Shown piece after piece: positions 44,640 through 55,992 of a stretch of DNA of 64,000 bases; position 1 is the stretch's first letter; each line of letters opens with the position of its first letter. The notes below the pieces were generated by a model. The model ran no database searches. It had not been told where the DNA came from and saw only the letters and a program-made list of their open reading frames with translations. Position numbers and translations under genes: made by a program. The stretch spans positions 7,936,001-8,000,000 of the forward strand of contig CM053329.1 of NCBI GenBank assembly GCA_028583605.1, written 5' to 3'. Origin of the DNA: Dastarcus helophoroides (Eukaryota > Arthropoda > Insecta > Coleoptera > Bothrideridae).

Positions 44640-46079
44640 ACATTTCGTTACAATATTAAGGAAGATCAACGATGGGAAAGGTAACGGTTGGAGAGAGCAG
44701 CACCTCTGGTAAATGAAGATCGGGTTTCAAACAGTTATAATCTTCACTGGGATTTTGGATTAGGGATCAACGAGGGGAAATAACACTGCATCATCTGGAA
44801 AGGAAAATGATTTTTTTTATTATAAAATTTACATTATCATAGTCATCAAAAGACAAACGTAAATGTATAACAATATCAAAAAAAATTATTCATACAAAAA
44901 TTAAAAACTTCGTTATCGCAGGGGCATTAAATGTACAACGAGTACTTCTGCTGGCATATCTCCTCCAGGTAATTTATTAGTAAGACAAAAGTACAAAGGA
45001 GAAACATAAGTGAAAAATCAATAGATGCATATTAAGCGCGGGGTTTACAGAGGCATACAAGAGTGTATTAAAAAGAATGACGTTCGACGTGGCAGAAAAG
45101 CAAGATCCGCACGCGACGACCAACGTATAGACGTATTGAGCCAGCAGCGCTCTGCTGTACCTCGTGAAGCTCCTACACCACACCAACCCCTAGCTGGGGT
45201 GGAGAGAGAGAGAAAGACAGAGTCGTACAGGCGCCGACAAAAATATTTACATAACGTGCACCTATGTCAATTCTATGTACTATTGATAATTAATTTAAAT
45301 TAAGGTGTACGTGTCCTCGGATTAAGGTTAATTTGTTCTTGCACAAATACCTGCTGCTACGCGGGAGCAAAAAAAAACCGAGGGGCTCTGAAATTAAATG
45401 AATCTACTTGCCGGAAAATCGCTCCGCTAAGGGATTTTCCATTAGCACTGTTGCCTTTTAGATATTATGTAGAAAGCTAAAACGCTAGAAAGATGAAAGT
45501 TTAGTAAATGAATGTGCTAGATATTCGAAACAAAGCAATTTCTCGTCGAACAAAACGCGGAAGAAAAAAATTTTGTTTAACGGATGTTCAAATCAAAAAG
45601 TCATCGAATGTCTTGTGATTTTTTTTTGTTAGGAGACGTAACGAAAAAGGCAGTTATCGATTGTCTTGGTTAATCTGTCAAATGTCAATTTGACGTCTTA
45701 TTTACGCAGAGGTTGGGATTTTTTAAAGTAAAATAAAATCCTTTATTTTCTTCGACGAAAAATAATTTGAATTCATGACATACACAAATTCGTAAAATAG
45801 TTTAGGCCTTAAGATCTTCGAGGATTCTATACAAAATCACTGGGGTTTTCTAGCAAGTCTACAACCTATGGTAGTTCAAATGCTTCAACCTTGCGGTTGT
45901 AAATCACCAATAACCTATTTAAGACATAGGTTAAGAACATAAGAAATTTTCATAGCCAACTTGATGATTTCTTCTTTCAACACCACATATTTTTACTTTC
46001 GAGATGTAATTTATAACAAAATAAAACTGGCTTATTTTGCTACCCTGGCTACCTCTACTCAAGTAGAGAGTATTTTAAA
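44640..46079 (-). other. Mostly unique segment, possible 3' UTR of a minus-strand gene
   Basis: There are few repeats here. On the minus strand a pyrimidine tract plus CTTTCCAG at about 44798 could be a splice acceptor. AATAAA lies near 44975, and TGTAAATA, a Pumilio-type 3' UTR motif, near 45245. Neither open frame over 45 kb (92 codons plus, 69 codons minus) resembles a protein I know. The idea that this is the 3' UTR of the gene with the 53.6-kb exon is only a guess. Confidence 0.2.
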
Positions 46080-47900
46080 TATTCGAAATTTAGAAATAAG
46101 TAAAAGTTTATTTTAAAAAGAGAAAGAAAAAAGCAAAATTTTGAGAAAAGCCAAATTTTGAAAAAAATTGAAATTTTAAAAAATGTAACCCTTCAAAAAA
46201 CTTTACATTTTCAAAGTCAAAATTACCTGAATTCGCATGGGGCCTCCCGTACGATCTTTTTAGGCCAGCTATGGAGGCGCGCCCCACTCGTTGAAAAGTC
46301 TTACACTAAACAGTTAAGCGCCCTTATCATCAGATAACGAATGTCAGCAAGCCAACCAACTTGACGATGATTCAACCCATCGACTTTCGACTTCATTTCC
46401 GAAATTCTCTAAACAAATATTTTCCTAAATCTCGACTTGAACTTGCGAGATTTAAGAGTCAGAGTTTCAGAAAACTTTCAGCATTTTCTGTAAATTTTAG
46501 ATTTCAAAAAGGCAAAATTTTCAAAAAGGATCTGGAAATTTTGCAAAAATGTCGATTCCTCAAAAAAAATCAAAATTTTGAAAAAATGTTGAAATTTTTA
46601 AAGAAGTCCATATTTACGAAAAAAATACAGAAATAAATAAAAATTTTGCACAAATTTTCCAATTATACAAAAAAATGAAATAAACAAAAAGGTTGAAATT
46701 TTGAAAAACAATCAAAAGTTAAAAAAAGGGCAAAGATGGAATTTTGGAAAAAAACGTAGAAATTTTCAATAGAAGTAAAAAATTCGAAAAACCCAAAATT
46801 TCGAAAAAAGTCGCAACTTGCAAAAAAATTAAAAAAATCGAAGAGGTTCGAAATTTGAAAGACTTCGAGGTTTTTAACAAAAAGAGATAAATCAAAATAT
46901 CAAAAAAGACGAAATCTAAAAAAAAGTAAAATGAAATAATAAAAGCCGAAATTTATGAACAAATTGCAATTTCGAGAAAGAGAATGGAATTTTGAAAAAG
47001 TCGACATTTTAAAAAAGAAACAAGATTTAAAAAAAATCATCATTGATAATATCAAAATTTTTGAAAAATAGACATTTTCCAAAAAAAAAAGTAAAAATAA
47101 CAGATAAACTCTGAATTTTCAGGAAAAGTAGAATTTTCTAAGAAAAATCGAAATTACAAATTCAAAATTTTAATAAAAAAATCCAATTCTCAAAAATAAA
47201 ATGTTTTTAAAAAAGTAGAAATCTACAAAACGAGCCACGATTTCAAAACGGGTGGAAATTACAAAACAAGCGACAATTTCGAGAAAAGCACGAAATTTTG
47301 AAAAATGTTGAAATTAAAAAATGAAATTCTCAAAAGAAAGTGGACATTTTAAAGACAAAATATTCAAAAAAAAAGTCGAAAAATTAAAAAAAAAAGTTAT
47401 AGATTTCAATAAAGTCCGAATTTTCAAACAGGGTGGAATTTTTAGAAAATGAAAGTAAAAATGTCCCAAAAAAAGTTCAAATTTACAAAAAGAAATTTAA
47501 AATTTCTAGCAACTAGAAATTGCGAAAGTCAAAATTTTTAAAAAGAAAAAATATATAGTCGAAATTTTCGTAAGCCAAAATTTTGACAGAAAGTTTTTCG
47601 ACAGAAAGTAAAAATTTTGAAAAAATCGAAATTAAAAAAAAAAGTCGAACTTTAAAAATCCAAGTTTTTAAAAAGTCAAAATTTACAAAAATTCTACACT
47701 CGAAGTTTTCGTAAATCAAAATTTTAACAGAACATCAAAATTTTAAAAAAAGGTCGAATGTCAAAATTTTAAAAAGATCTAAGTATTCAAAAGGACGAAA
47801 TTTACAACAAAAAATAGTAAACATTTCGCGATTATTTAATTCGAAATTTTTAGAAAAGAAGGGAGATTACGATAAAAAAAAATTACATTTCTTGTTTACA
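46080..47900. repeat. A-rich AAATTTCGA-type tract
   Basis: These 1.8 kb have almost uniform A-rich bias, built from GAAATTTTGAAAAAAGTCG-like units with spacing around 15-25 bases. The open frames here (46361-46636, 47513-47719) are composition artefacts. Confidence 0.65.
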
Positions 47901-48487
47901 GTTACAATTTTAGAATTTTCAAAACCACAGTTTTATATGAATTACAATTTTCAGATTAAAATCAAAAGCTGCAGAAAACTTGAACAAAAAGATGAAAATT
48001 TCGGAAAAAAGAAATGTTTTTTTTTTTGGTGCCATTAGAAAAATAACTTTTTTTTTATTTATTTTTAAATGTGCAGTTTTCTACAATTTCAATTTCTTAT
48101 CGAAATGTGAGGAATTAAATTTTGAATTTTTCGAGTTTTAACTTTGTTCCAAAAATTTTAACTTTTCAATATCGACGTTAAACAACATCGTAATTTTTTA
48201 TTGTTAGATAATGGTCTTATGGTTTTCATTTGAGCTAATAATATCAATGTCATTTATTTTAGAGTCAGTTTTTCCTTCAATGTGGGAAATGCCCACAATC
48301 TCCTCCACTAGCTGCAGGCCTACCTTGGAGATCAGCAAAATTTTTTTACTTGTAAAAGGGTCGCGTATACAAGAAAATTAAAAACGCAATGTTCACTTTT
48401 TTTCGAATATTACAGGAATTTAATGCAAACTGCCTTCCTTACGCATAATTACTCTTTTTTTTTCTGTAATTTGCGCCACCCTATATC
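47901..48487. other. AT-rich DNA
   Basis: Nothing is recognised apart from homopolymer T runs near 48020 and 48455 and the left target duplication of the next element. Confidence 0.4.
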
Positions 48488-48806
48488 CAGGGCTGGTTTT
48501 AGGGTTTTGAGCGCCCCCGACAAAACAAAATTCGGCGCCCTTTCATACAAGAATATACAAATTTACTGCAAATTAAAAAGAAAATAGTTAAAAAAAAGCC
48601 AAAAAATCAAAATTACACAACATGATCTTTATTTGGTATTATTAAAGAAATAACAATTTACTGCTTGCTAAAAAAATCGATGTCTTATGAAAAATGATCA
48701 ATTTTAATGTATAAAATGTAAAAAAAAAGAATCTAATACAATATTTTAATTTTATATCGGCGCCCCGGGCAGTCGCCCGGCTTGCCTACCCCTTTATCCG
48801 GCGCTG
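48488..48806. mobile_element. hAT-like MITE with perfect 8-bp duplication
   Basis: The left end CAGGGCTGGTTTTAG and inward right end CAGCGCCGGATAAAG are related. The flanks CCTATATC (48480-48487) and CCTATATC (48807-48814) are identical. The interior carries GAGCGCCCCCGACAAAAC and GGCGCCCCGGGCAGTCGCCC, blocks I associate with a widespread arthropod hAT MITE. It is 319 bp with no coding sequence. Confidence 0.8.
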
Positions 48807-48965
48807 CCTATATCTCTAAAGCTTTTGTTAATGCATCAATCTGTTTGTTCGTTTAAGAAAGTTAGGTTTCTAGAGGATCGCCCAATATTTTTTTCTGAAA
48901 GACAAAATAAGATTGGAAATTAGCGATTTTGACGACTTCGATCCTACTTAAGTAACAACTTAAAC

Positions 48966-49187
48966 CACCGGTTCTCAATCTTTTTTGGTGACGGAACCCT
49001 CTGAAAAAACTAAGTTTTTAGCGGAACCCGAAAACCTAAATTAAAAGCAAAACCAGTTATATGTGCATTGTTTATTAATAATAGCTTCCTCCTTAATACT
49101 ATCCATTTTATTATGACTGCTGGCGGAGCCCTACCGGAGGCTTTGCGGAGCACCGGGGCTCCGCGGAGCATACTTTGAGAAACGCTG
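48966..49187. mobile_element. hAT-like MITE with 8-bp duplication
   Basis: Ends are CACCGGTTCTCAATC and, inward, CAGCGTTTCTCAAAG. Flanks are ACTTAAAC and ACTTAACC (7 of 8). The 222-bp interior contains GACGGAACCC, GCGGAACCCG, GGCGGAGCCC and GGGGCTCCGCGGAGC. The CGGTTCTCAA start is typical of a common hAT group. Confidence 0.8.
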
Positions 49188-50539
49188 ACTTAACCTAAGT
49201 AAGCTCTTTAGACTGTTTAAACAGTTTCAATACTTACTGTGTTGTGAACCTGAGGTTGTATCTGAAACAGAAAAATATTATATCACTTCCTACCATATTA
49301 CTACGTATTTCGGGAACGATGCTTCATTCTTCTACAAAAAAGTCTAATCTAAAATGAAAACTAACAATTTTCGCTTACATACTAGGCAAATTAACTGTGG
49401 TAGGAAGAAATTTAATATTCTTCGGTTGAATGGGGTACTATGAAGTTGTTATCACGAGGTATTTTTCGCATTTCGCTAGCCATAGGCCAGTTTTCATTTC
49501 AAGATTTTGTAAGTGAAGATGCAAAACAATCATGACATTTTATCGCTTTATTATATTTTTTATTTTCAAGATTTTTCTTATTATTATTTAACAAAGATTA
49601 ATGCCGAAATTTCGAGATTTATATAAAGTTGTTTTCCGAAAGGTCGAGTTCCATGTTTTCTCAAGTTTAAATCTGAAATTCCGATTTTAACCTCGATCTT
49701 AAAAATTAAAATTTAAAAAAAAATGTAGAAAAATTGCGAGACAGTCGAAAATTAGAAAAAAAAAGTTGACATTTGTGAATATTTTTTTTATCGGAATTTC
49801 CAGTGGAACACATAAACTAGAACCCCCTAAAAATTAATTAATGTTTTCAAGTTTATTATCAATTTGCAACCCCGAAGTTATTTATAGAAACTTATTGACT
49901 GTTATCAATAAATCTTCCATTCCGAAAAATTCATGAACCCAAAATCCCCCGTTATAACTATTCAATTTTTAATGGTAATTGTATTTATTTATTTTACTTA
50001 CTTTGTAGAGTTGCTTTATTTAATACTTTCAGTAAAAAGACTCAGAGTACATGTAAGTATTTATATCTGAAATGATAAAAAACTTTTATCATTTCAGACA
50101 GGTGTAAAATATTTTTGATTATCAAATGAAAAATTACACAGGTCAGCAACAAAAATGCTGTCTGGATGTTTTCAACTGATTTCTATGTATATAGGTGTTC
50201 TGAAAACTAAAAAAATACTCAAAAAATTCCATAACGTCAATTGATTTTGCAAAACGCAAAATTTTACTATAAAAAAAGGTTTTTTTTTGGGCTAACTTGA
50301 AGTCATAAATAATAAGTACAATTTTATTTTGGTTACTGTTTTTAAACTTGTTGTAACCTGAACGTGCGAGCTCGTGTAAAAAGTGGCGCGGTACAATCAC
50401 GTGTTAACTCGTCATTGTTTTATAGATCTCGGTTCAATATAGGGCAATGTCGTCCGGTGCGGAAGTGTGTGAACTCGTCTGACAGTTTCAACAAGTTAAT
50501 ATTACGGACTTTGAAAATATACTTCGCGTATTTTGGCTT
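49188..50539. other. AT-rich DNA, no gene
   Basis: 49690-49800 is A-rich low complexity. 50070-50100 has a short inverted ATCTGAAATGATAAAAA / TTTTTATCATTTCAGA hairpin. 50360-50530 leads into the pseudogene below and may belong to it. Confidence 0.4.
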
Positions 50540-50544
50540 AAAAC

Positions 50545-51952
50545 TTGGAGATCAGGATAAAGTTTAGGCACCTCATAGTCTGCAAACGATGTGTTGAAGA
50601 CCTTCGAAATTGGTTTAAGGGCAAGAAAAAAGCTTTCCGATATGCAATTCCTATGAAAGGGCACGAGCAAAAGAATGATAGTGATAATTGTTACTTTTGT
50701 TCAGGTAATGTGAAAGGGTATAATTCAAAACGAAAGCAATCAATTTCATATCCCAATCTGCAATCAGCTATTCGTCCCATCCCTCATGGGACCGTAATAC
50801 CAGTGCCCAAGGTCCCTGTCACTTTGGAAGAGATTCCAAGTTCTGACGAAGATGGTGCTGTACCTGAACCCGATTACAAGTCAAGTTTTGAATTTGAAGA
50901 TAGCAGTAGTCCGAGGGCGAACTAAATGATTTGGTAAGAGACTTGAATCTCTTCCCAAAAACGCTGCAGAGTTGCTTGGATCAAGGCTCTTTGCCGGGAA
51001 TGTCTTCCTCCTGGTTTAGATATCGTGAGAAGCAGTTCATGTCCTACTTTGCCCAAGAGACCGGTTGGTTTATTGTACCAATATTGAAGATTTGATGGAT
51101 ACATTAAAGGTGTCATACGACCCAGCACAGTGGCGTATTTTCATAGATTCTTCAAAAAGAAGGCTTAAAACTGACCTGCTTCAATTGAGTTAACTCAATG
51201 CGCCAACTTAGTCTGTTGCGCTTGAGTTACTGAATTAACTCACCAAATTTCTCTGCGCTACCCATATCTACTATGGGATAACAGAGACCAAACCAATCAC
51301 TGGACCAAAAAGTGTTGGCCTCCGAGGAAGCTTAAAGTTGGGAAAAGAATGTCCTACGTGAAACTTTGGTGCCTCCTCATAAAGATCAATTACCACCGCT
51401 TTAAATAAAGCTGATTTTGATGAAGTAATTTGTAAAGTCACTTCTAAGAGTTGAAAATTGCTTCAAATACTTAATATCAAAGTTTCCAGGTCTCTCGGAG
51501 GCAAAGTTGTAGGAAGGTGTTTTCGTTGGACAGACGGCTTATGGCTGATCCACAATTCATCACAACCATGGCGGATCCTCAAAGAGAAGAGTGGATTGCC
51601 TTTAAAGAAATTTTTAGGCAATAACAAAGACCCTAACTACAAACAAATCGTCAAAATAATGTTAAAAGCATTTCAAGCTTTAGGTTGTCTAATGAGTTTA
51701 AAAGTATATTTTCTTCATTCCCACCTCGACTACTTTCCAGAAAATTTAGAAGACGTGAGTGAAGAGCAAGGTGAACGATTTCACCAACATATTAAGGAGA
51801 TGGAAAAAATACCAGGAAAGATGGAGCCTCTCAATGATGACACGCTACTGTTGGACGCTTCAGAGAGACCTCCCAGATGCTTCCCACAAGTGAAAATGTA
51901 CCAAAAGAAGTCTCACTGGGAAAAAGAAATGTGTTTAGTGCTTACTAATTAA
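50545..51952 (+). pseudogene. Degraded copy of a multicopy arthropod protein of unknown function
   Basis: The first part (50545-50922) carries CKRCVEDLRNWFKGKKKAF, NCYFCSGNVKGYNSK (possible Cys pair) and SYPNLQSAIRP. It continues frameshifted with ELNDLVRDLNLFPK, SWFRYREKQFM, WRIFIDSSKR and DQTNHWTKK. The last frame (51458-51952) has NNKDPNYKQIVKIML and FLHSHLDYFPENLEDVSEEQ followed by GERFHQHIKEMEK. From memory, these motifs recur in many insect and hydra hypothetical proteins, probably transposon-borne. At least four frame changes and stops break it. A perfect 16-bp palindrome (51184-51199) interrupts the middle. Confidence 0.75.
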
Positions 51953-52434
51953 TGTATTTTAGATTAAAAAAAATAAGTTTTGCTACGCCACTATGAATGA
52001 AAAATAAAATTTTAATCTTTTATCTTTTATTTTAAGATGATAACTTGTTTCATATAAATACCTACATTGTCTGAAAACGTGACGTTCTATGACAAAATGA
52101 AAGTCATTTTCGGATTCTGTACACCCAAAAACATAGAAATTAAACCAAAACAGCTCACAATTTTTTTTTGCAGACTTGTGATATTTTCAACTAACAAATA
52201 AGCTGTACCTATGTAACTCATATAGATGCTAAAAACTTTATAATCAGACCACCTTTTCCACAGAATATTGACTGTCTTCATTTTTTTATCTATTTTTTTT
52301 TTTTAGTTTTCGAATTTTTTTATAATTCTCTATATGAAATCCTAATTTAGTTTTAAGAAGAAATCGAATGAAATAATTAGACGCTGCCTGGTTAGATTTT
52401 TTTTTAATTTAATTTAATTTTTTAATTGAATTTT
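51953..52434. other. AT-rich DNA
   Basis: Nothing is recognised beyond poly-T/A runs at 52285-52320 and 52398-52430. Confidence 0.4.
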
Positions 52435-53017
52435 AGTTAACTTCGGATATAATGAACTCCGCACATAACGAACGACCGCTCACAACGAACAAAATTATGG
52501 TCCAAAGCTCGATAAGAAAGTATATATTTATTGTTCGTTTACAACGAACACCTGGTCACAAAATAAATAACAACCAGAAGACTAACTCTCGTCACATGAC
52601 CATTTGAGTCCCGTGACCTTCAAGACCGTCTATGTTGAAAATCTACGTTAAAAGTGTCAGTGCAGTAGAGATGGCAAGGTTCGAGATTTTAAAAGAATCG
52701 AGTCCGGTTATATATCCAACTCTTGGACTCTTTTCTTTAGAATTGAAGTATTGTTTTACCAATGTTATGTAGGATGTAATTCTTGAAAGAAATTCTTAGA
52801 ATTACTCAAATATTATCAAAACACGATAATTGAAATAATTTGGGGTACGCCTATGTAAAAAAAACTGTTTATAACAATTCGAGGTTACAGGTTGTCGGCA
52901 TCGAACACAAAGAGATAAGGCGAGAGTTAACCTTCTGGTTGTTACTTATTTTGTGACCCGGTTATAATGAACTATTTAAAGATCCCCTTGGTGGTTCGTT
53001 ATAGCCGAAGTTGGCTG
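52435..53017. mobile_element. Outer TIR element (ACTTCGGATATAA), host of a nested MITE
   Basis: The left AGTTAACTTCGGATATAATG and the inward right CAGCCAACTTCGGCTATAAC are similar, followed by GAACTCC / GAACCACC. Such ACTTCGGMTATAACGAAC ends occur on pogo-like elements of insects. Once the nested element is removed, only about 170 bp of the outer element remain. A clear TA duplication is not visible. Confidence 0.55.
52550..52962. mobile_element. MITE with CACAAAATAAATAACAACCAG ends, copy 1
   Basis: The left ACCTGGTCACAAAATAAATA then ACAACCAGAAG and the inward right ACCGGGTCACAAAATAAGTA then ACAACCAGAAGG form a terminal inverted repeat of roughly 35-40 bp. Copy 2 (60420-60832) has the same ends and interior in inverse orientation (shared TTATAACAATTCGAGGT, CAGTGCAGTAGAGATG). 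It is inserted in the outer element above. The superfamily is unknown and the target duplication unclear. Confidence 0.75.
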
Positions 53018-53584
53018 AATTTTTTTATAAATTCCAACAAAATAAAATAAATTCCACGCTTGTTAATTCAAAGAATCGCAGGCATGATTGGATTTTGTTC
53101 AAACTGTTTTTAGTCATTTTTCGAAATTCATAGATCAGTAGATGACAAAATCGGTAACTTTTTAGGTATGTTAACGACGCAATGAATAGAATAAACTTGC
53201 ACCTTCTTAAATGTTGATCAAATGAAAAAAAAATCATTACAACTTTACTAAAAACTATCATGTTATAGTTTGTAATTCATTAGTGTGTATAAGTAGGCAA
53301 CAGTTTAAATATTGTTCACAATTTAAAAGGTAACCATCTGTAACAGGATTTAATTAAAACTCGATTTATTTACGGTATCTTGTCTTAATTAGAAGCCTAT
53401 TTACATTTGATTAATTTCAGATCTGCGATGATGGTTTCCCTTTAGTTAAATAACACAAAAAAGGGGAGTACATCTGATGCATATTACGTGGTTACCTTCC
53501 TGATTCAATATGCCTATAATTATGTTCCCCAAATGATCGAGACAATACTTAGTAAATAAATTAAATCTGCATTGCAAAACTTAC
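53018..53584. other. Intron-like DNA downstream of the exon
   Basis: AT-rich sequence immediately follows the donor site of the 53585-54212 exon. The next exon of that gene, if present, is not recognisable here. The 78-codon minus frame at 53025-53261 is probably noise. Confidence 0.4.
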
Positions 53585-54212
53585 CCTTGATCTACTGGAA
53601 TGGGTCCTCCCATTTGTCGACCCATGAGTGCATGTCCCGGCTCCATGGGTCCCGGCATAGGATGACCCGGCCCTGGTCCGAAAGGTGAACCCGCCGGCAT
53701 TCCGAAACCAGGGCCGAAAGGTTGGTTAGGCGATGGAAAATTAGGGTTTCCCCCGGGACCGCCAACGAACGGAGGTCCCGAGGAAGCCGGTCTCGCCGCG
53801 AAAAGTCCCGCCCCTCCTGACGGCGAACCGAAGGGGCCTGGTCCCGGTCCGTTGTAAGGTGGACCGGCACTATTAGGGGGCGGTGGGAATCCGGCATTTC
53901 CGCAACTTTGCGGAGGACCAGGTCCTGGTGTCGATGAACCGGACGGTGCAGGCGACGCTGTATATTGAGGTGTCGTTGAGCCCGGCGGAGGACCCCCTTG
54001 GTAGGAAGGGCCGCCTGCCGGTGAACCAGCCCCCGCCGGCGGGCCTTGGAAAGGAGAAGGCCCTTGGTAGCCCGCCGGCGGTCCGGAAAACGAGTTTGAG
54101 TTCGGCACGAAGTTCTGGGGCTCCGAGCCGGGGGGCGGTCCCTTCCAAGTCGTGGCGGGGTCCTCCAGGGTGACTGGCAGCGTGATGGGGGGAGCTACGC
54201 GACGGCTAAGGC
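53585..54212 (-). CDS. Pro/Gly/Ser-rich exon of an unidentified host gene
   Basis: This GC-rich open segment on the minus strand encodes about 208 residues, rich in Pro, Gly and Ser (GPPAGYQGPSPFQGPPAGAG, PMPGPMEPGHALMGRQMGGP). It begins after a good acceptor (TTTGTATTTTGTTTTAG at 54213 and above) and ends at a good donor (GG followed by GTAAGTTTTG, donor at 53584). Its length of 628 fits a 2-nt start, whole codons and a 2-nt end, so it is internal and both neighbours lie outside or unrecognised. The N-terminal part has RRVAPPITLPVTLEDPATTW. Low-complexity Pro/Gly regions like this occur in transcription cofactors and RNA-binding proteins, but I do not recognise the gene. The start codon given by an ORF caller lies in the intron and is not real. 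Confidence 0.7.
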
Positions 54213-54340
54213 CTAAAACAAAATACAAATTTTAGCTTTATTGACAAGTTTACCTAATATCTGGATATTGCTTGACAGTAATTTATTCTTAATTTTTTCC
54301 GCAAGATATTTTTTAAAAAAAGTTTTTTTAATCACTATAC
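54213..54340. other. Upstream intron sequence
   Basis: T-rich tract and acceptor of the exon, followed by AT-rich DNA. Confidence 0.5.
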
Positions 54341-54568
54341 CAGAGGTAGTCAAACCGCGACCCTCCTAGAACATTTTTGCAGCCCGCGAGATTCATCAAG
54401 TTACAAGTTTCTATTTTTCGTATTAATCTTGCCGACCAAAAAAAAAAAAGAAATTTCTAAGTTTCTAGTTATTTTAAAACTTCAGTAAAAAAAGCTCCTC
54501 ATGCGGCCCACGGATTTATGATGCATGTTTAAAGTCGCCCGCAAGATCATTTGGATTAGCCACCCCTC
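54341..54568. mobile_element. hAT-like MITE in the intron
   Basis: CAGAGGTAGTCAAACCGCGACCC at the left and, inward from the right, GAGGGGTGGCTAATCC. The interior has GCAGCCCGCGAG and GCGGCCCACGG. The flanks CACTATAC and TACTAGAC agree at six of eight positions. The CAGRGGTGGCCAA-type end is common in arthropod hAT MITEs. The boundary at the right is uncertain by one or two bases. Confidence 0.6.
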
Positions 54569-55525
54569 TACTAGACTATTCTATACACATAGAAGTGTCT
54601 CCAAATTTCGCTGACAATGCTTGAATATTCACGTGCCGACGCTAAATAAATTCGATGAAAAAGTTTAACAAAAATGCTTAGTCTCCAAGTTGTAGACTTT
54701 CAATGGTTGTTGTGGCTTGTCCTAAACCACAAACCCATGAGCCCCTCTTCGTGAAATAAGTCGACTTATTGTTTTCTGTTTAATATAAAAGATTTACTCA
54801 TAAATACCATAAATTAGTGAAGGTTCGATTTATCACATCACACAGTTCAGTAGAAAATAATATTATAATTTACTATTCCTTGCGAGGGGCTCGCAATGAA
54901 CTACACAAAGTACATAAACGTTCTATTCTTTGAGAATATGGATTGAAATTATTCCGGTAAAATACGGAGGACGTCGCATTACCTGGGCAACGGTAGCTTA
55001 CAGCGAGAACCAATTAAAAATAAGCCGATGAATGCAAGCCTTTGCCGCAGCTTTAATGCGTCTTGATTATTGTTGATTATGGTCAGTAGCGAGTCAGCAA
55101 TAGAAGTGGGTCATGGTGTGCTTTATAAAATTTTGTTTTTCGTGATTTAATGTGTTTCGGAATAGTATAAGTTTTATATTGAAAAAAGATTGCAGTAATG
55201 GGGTTACCATTTGCGAATAAACTAAACTTTAAAAAAAGTAAAGTAAAATAAAAGAACTAAGTATGCCTTCGCCAGTGTTGAAATTGCAAAATAAATGAGA
55301 AATAAAAGCCGAAAACAGAACTTTTACAAGGCACTTTTCTACAAGTACATACAGTGGGGGCTACATAATTAGGAATGATAGTGCGTCAAAGTTAATCTAC
55401 AGTTTCATACCAACTAATACGTAAATGTGGTAAACTCTATAGTTACTGTTAAAAAGTACTTTAATAACGTAACAATATATCAGTATTATAATGTTATAAA
55501 AAAATTAGTTGACCAAATGAAAAGG
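54569..55525. other. AT-rich DNA, no gene
   Basis: No supported feature. The stretch may be intron of the gene at 53.6 kb. Confidence 0.35.
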
Positions 55526-55659
55526 TTAAAATATAAAAACAAAAAACATAAACGACCATATAATTAAGAAAAATAAATTATATTGGCGGCAGAAGTCAAA
55601 CACAACCAAAAGAAACATCAAATATTTTTCCAAATCTTCTTCTTCTTCTTTTCGAAGAC

Positions 55660-55992
55660 CTATTGGTCTGTTTTCCTTCGAATTCGGGCATTCTGGTTTT
55701 CTTGAGATGTGGATTGCCAGCTGTCTTTCCATCTCATCGATAGTCTTCCTCTTAGTCTACGATCTAAAGGCGTGTCCTCCAAGTCCCTCGAACAACTCGG
55801 TCTTACAGTTTTAACTGACAATTTCTGGCAATTTTCATTTAATAGGATATAAACAGCATTTGCAAAGGAACAGTTTTTTAACCAACCCATTGGAAGATCC
55901 ATCTGTGTGGAAGTTTTTCGTGACTTTTGTTTTTTATTAACATTACTTTTTGGAGAATATGTTTTACACTGTTGCAATGCTTTGAAAGTCAT
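55660..55992 (-). CDS. Hypothetical 110-codon frame, uncertain
   Basis: The frame MTFKALQQCKTYSPKSNVNK... to ...RIRRKTDQ starts at 55992 and lies in less repetitive DNA. It is Lys/Arg-rich at both ends and has a DLEDTPLDRRLRGRLSMRWK segment. I recognise no domain. An overlapping minus frame (55526-55732) competes, and the (CTT)n run at 55638-55652 lies just downstream. It may be a chance frame or a small exon. Confidence 0.2.
   Translation of the reverse strand: MTFKALQQCKTYSPKSNVNKKQKSRKTSTQMDLPMGWLKNCSFANAVYILLNENCQKLSVKTVRPSCSRDLEDTPLDRRLRGRLSMRWKDSWQSTSQENQNARIRRKTDQ

Noticed and set aside
45025..45303. 92-codon plus frame at 45 kb as a gene
   Set aside because: No recognised motif, no splice or promoter evidence, and the minus strand carries the UTR-like signals.
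53883..54173. Frames of 91-101 codons in other frames of the Pro/Gly exon
   Set aside because: They are shadows of the GC-rich exon. The splice sites and phase support only the minus-strand 53585-54212 reading.
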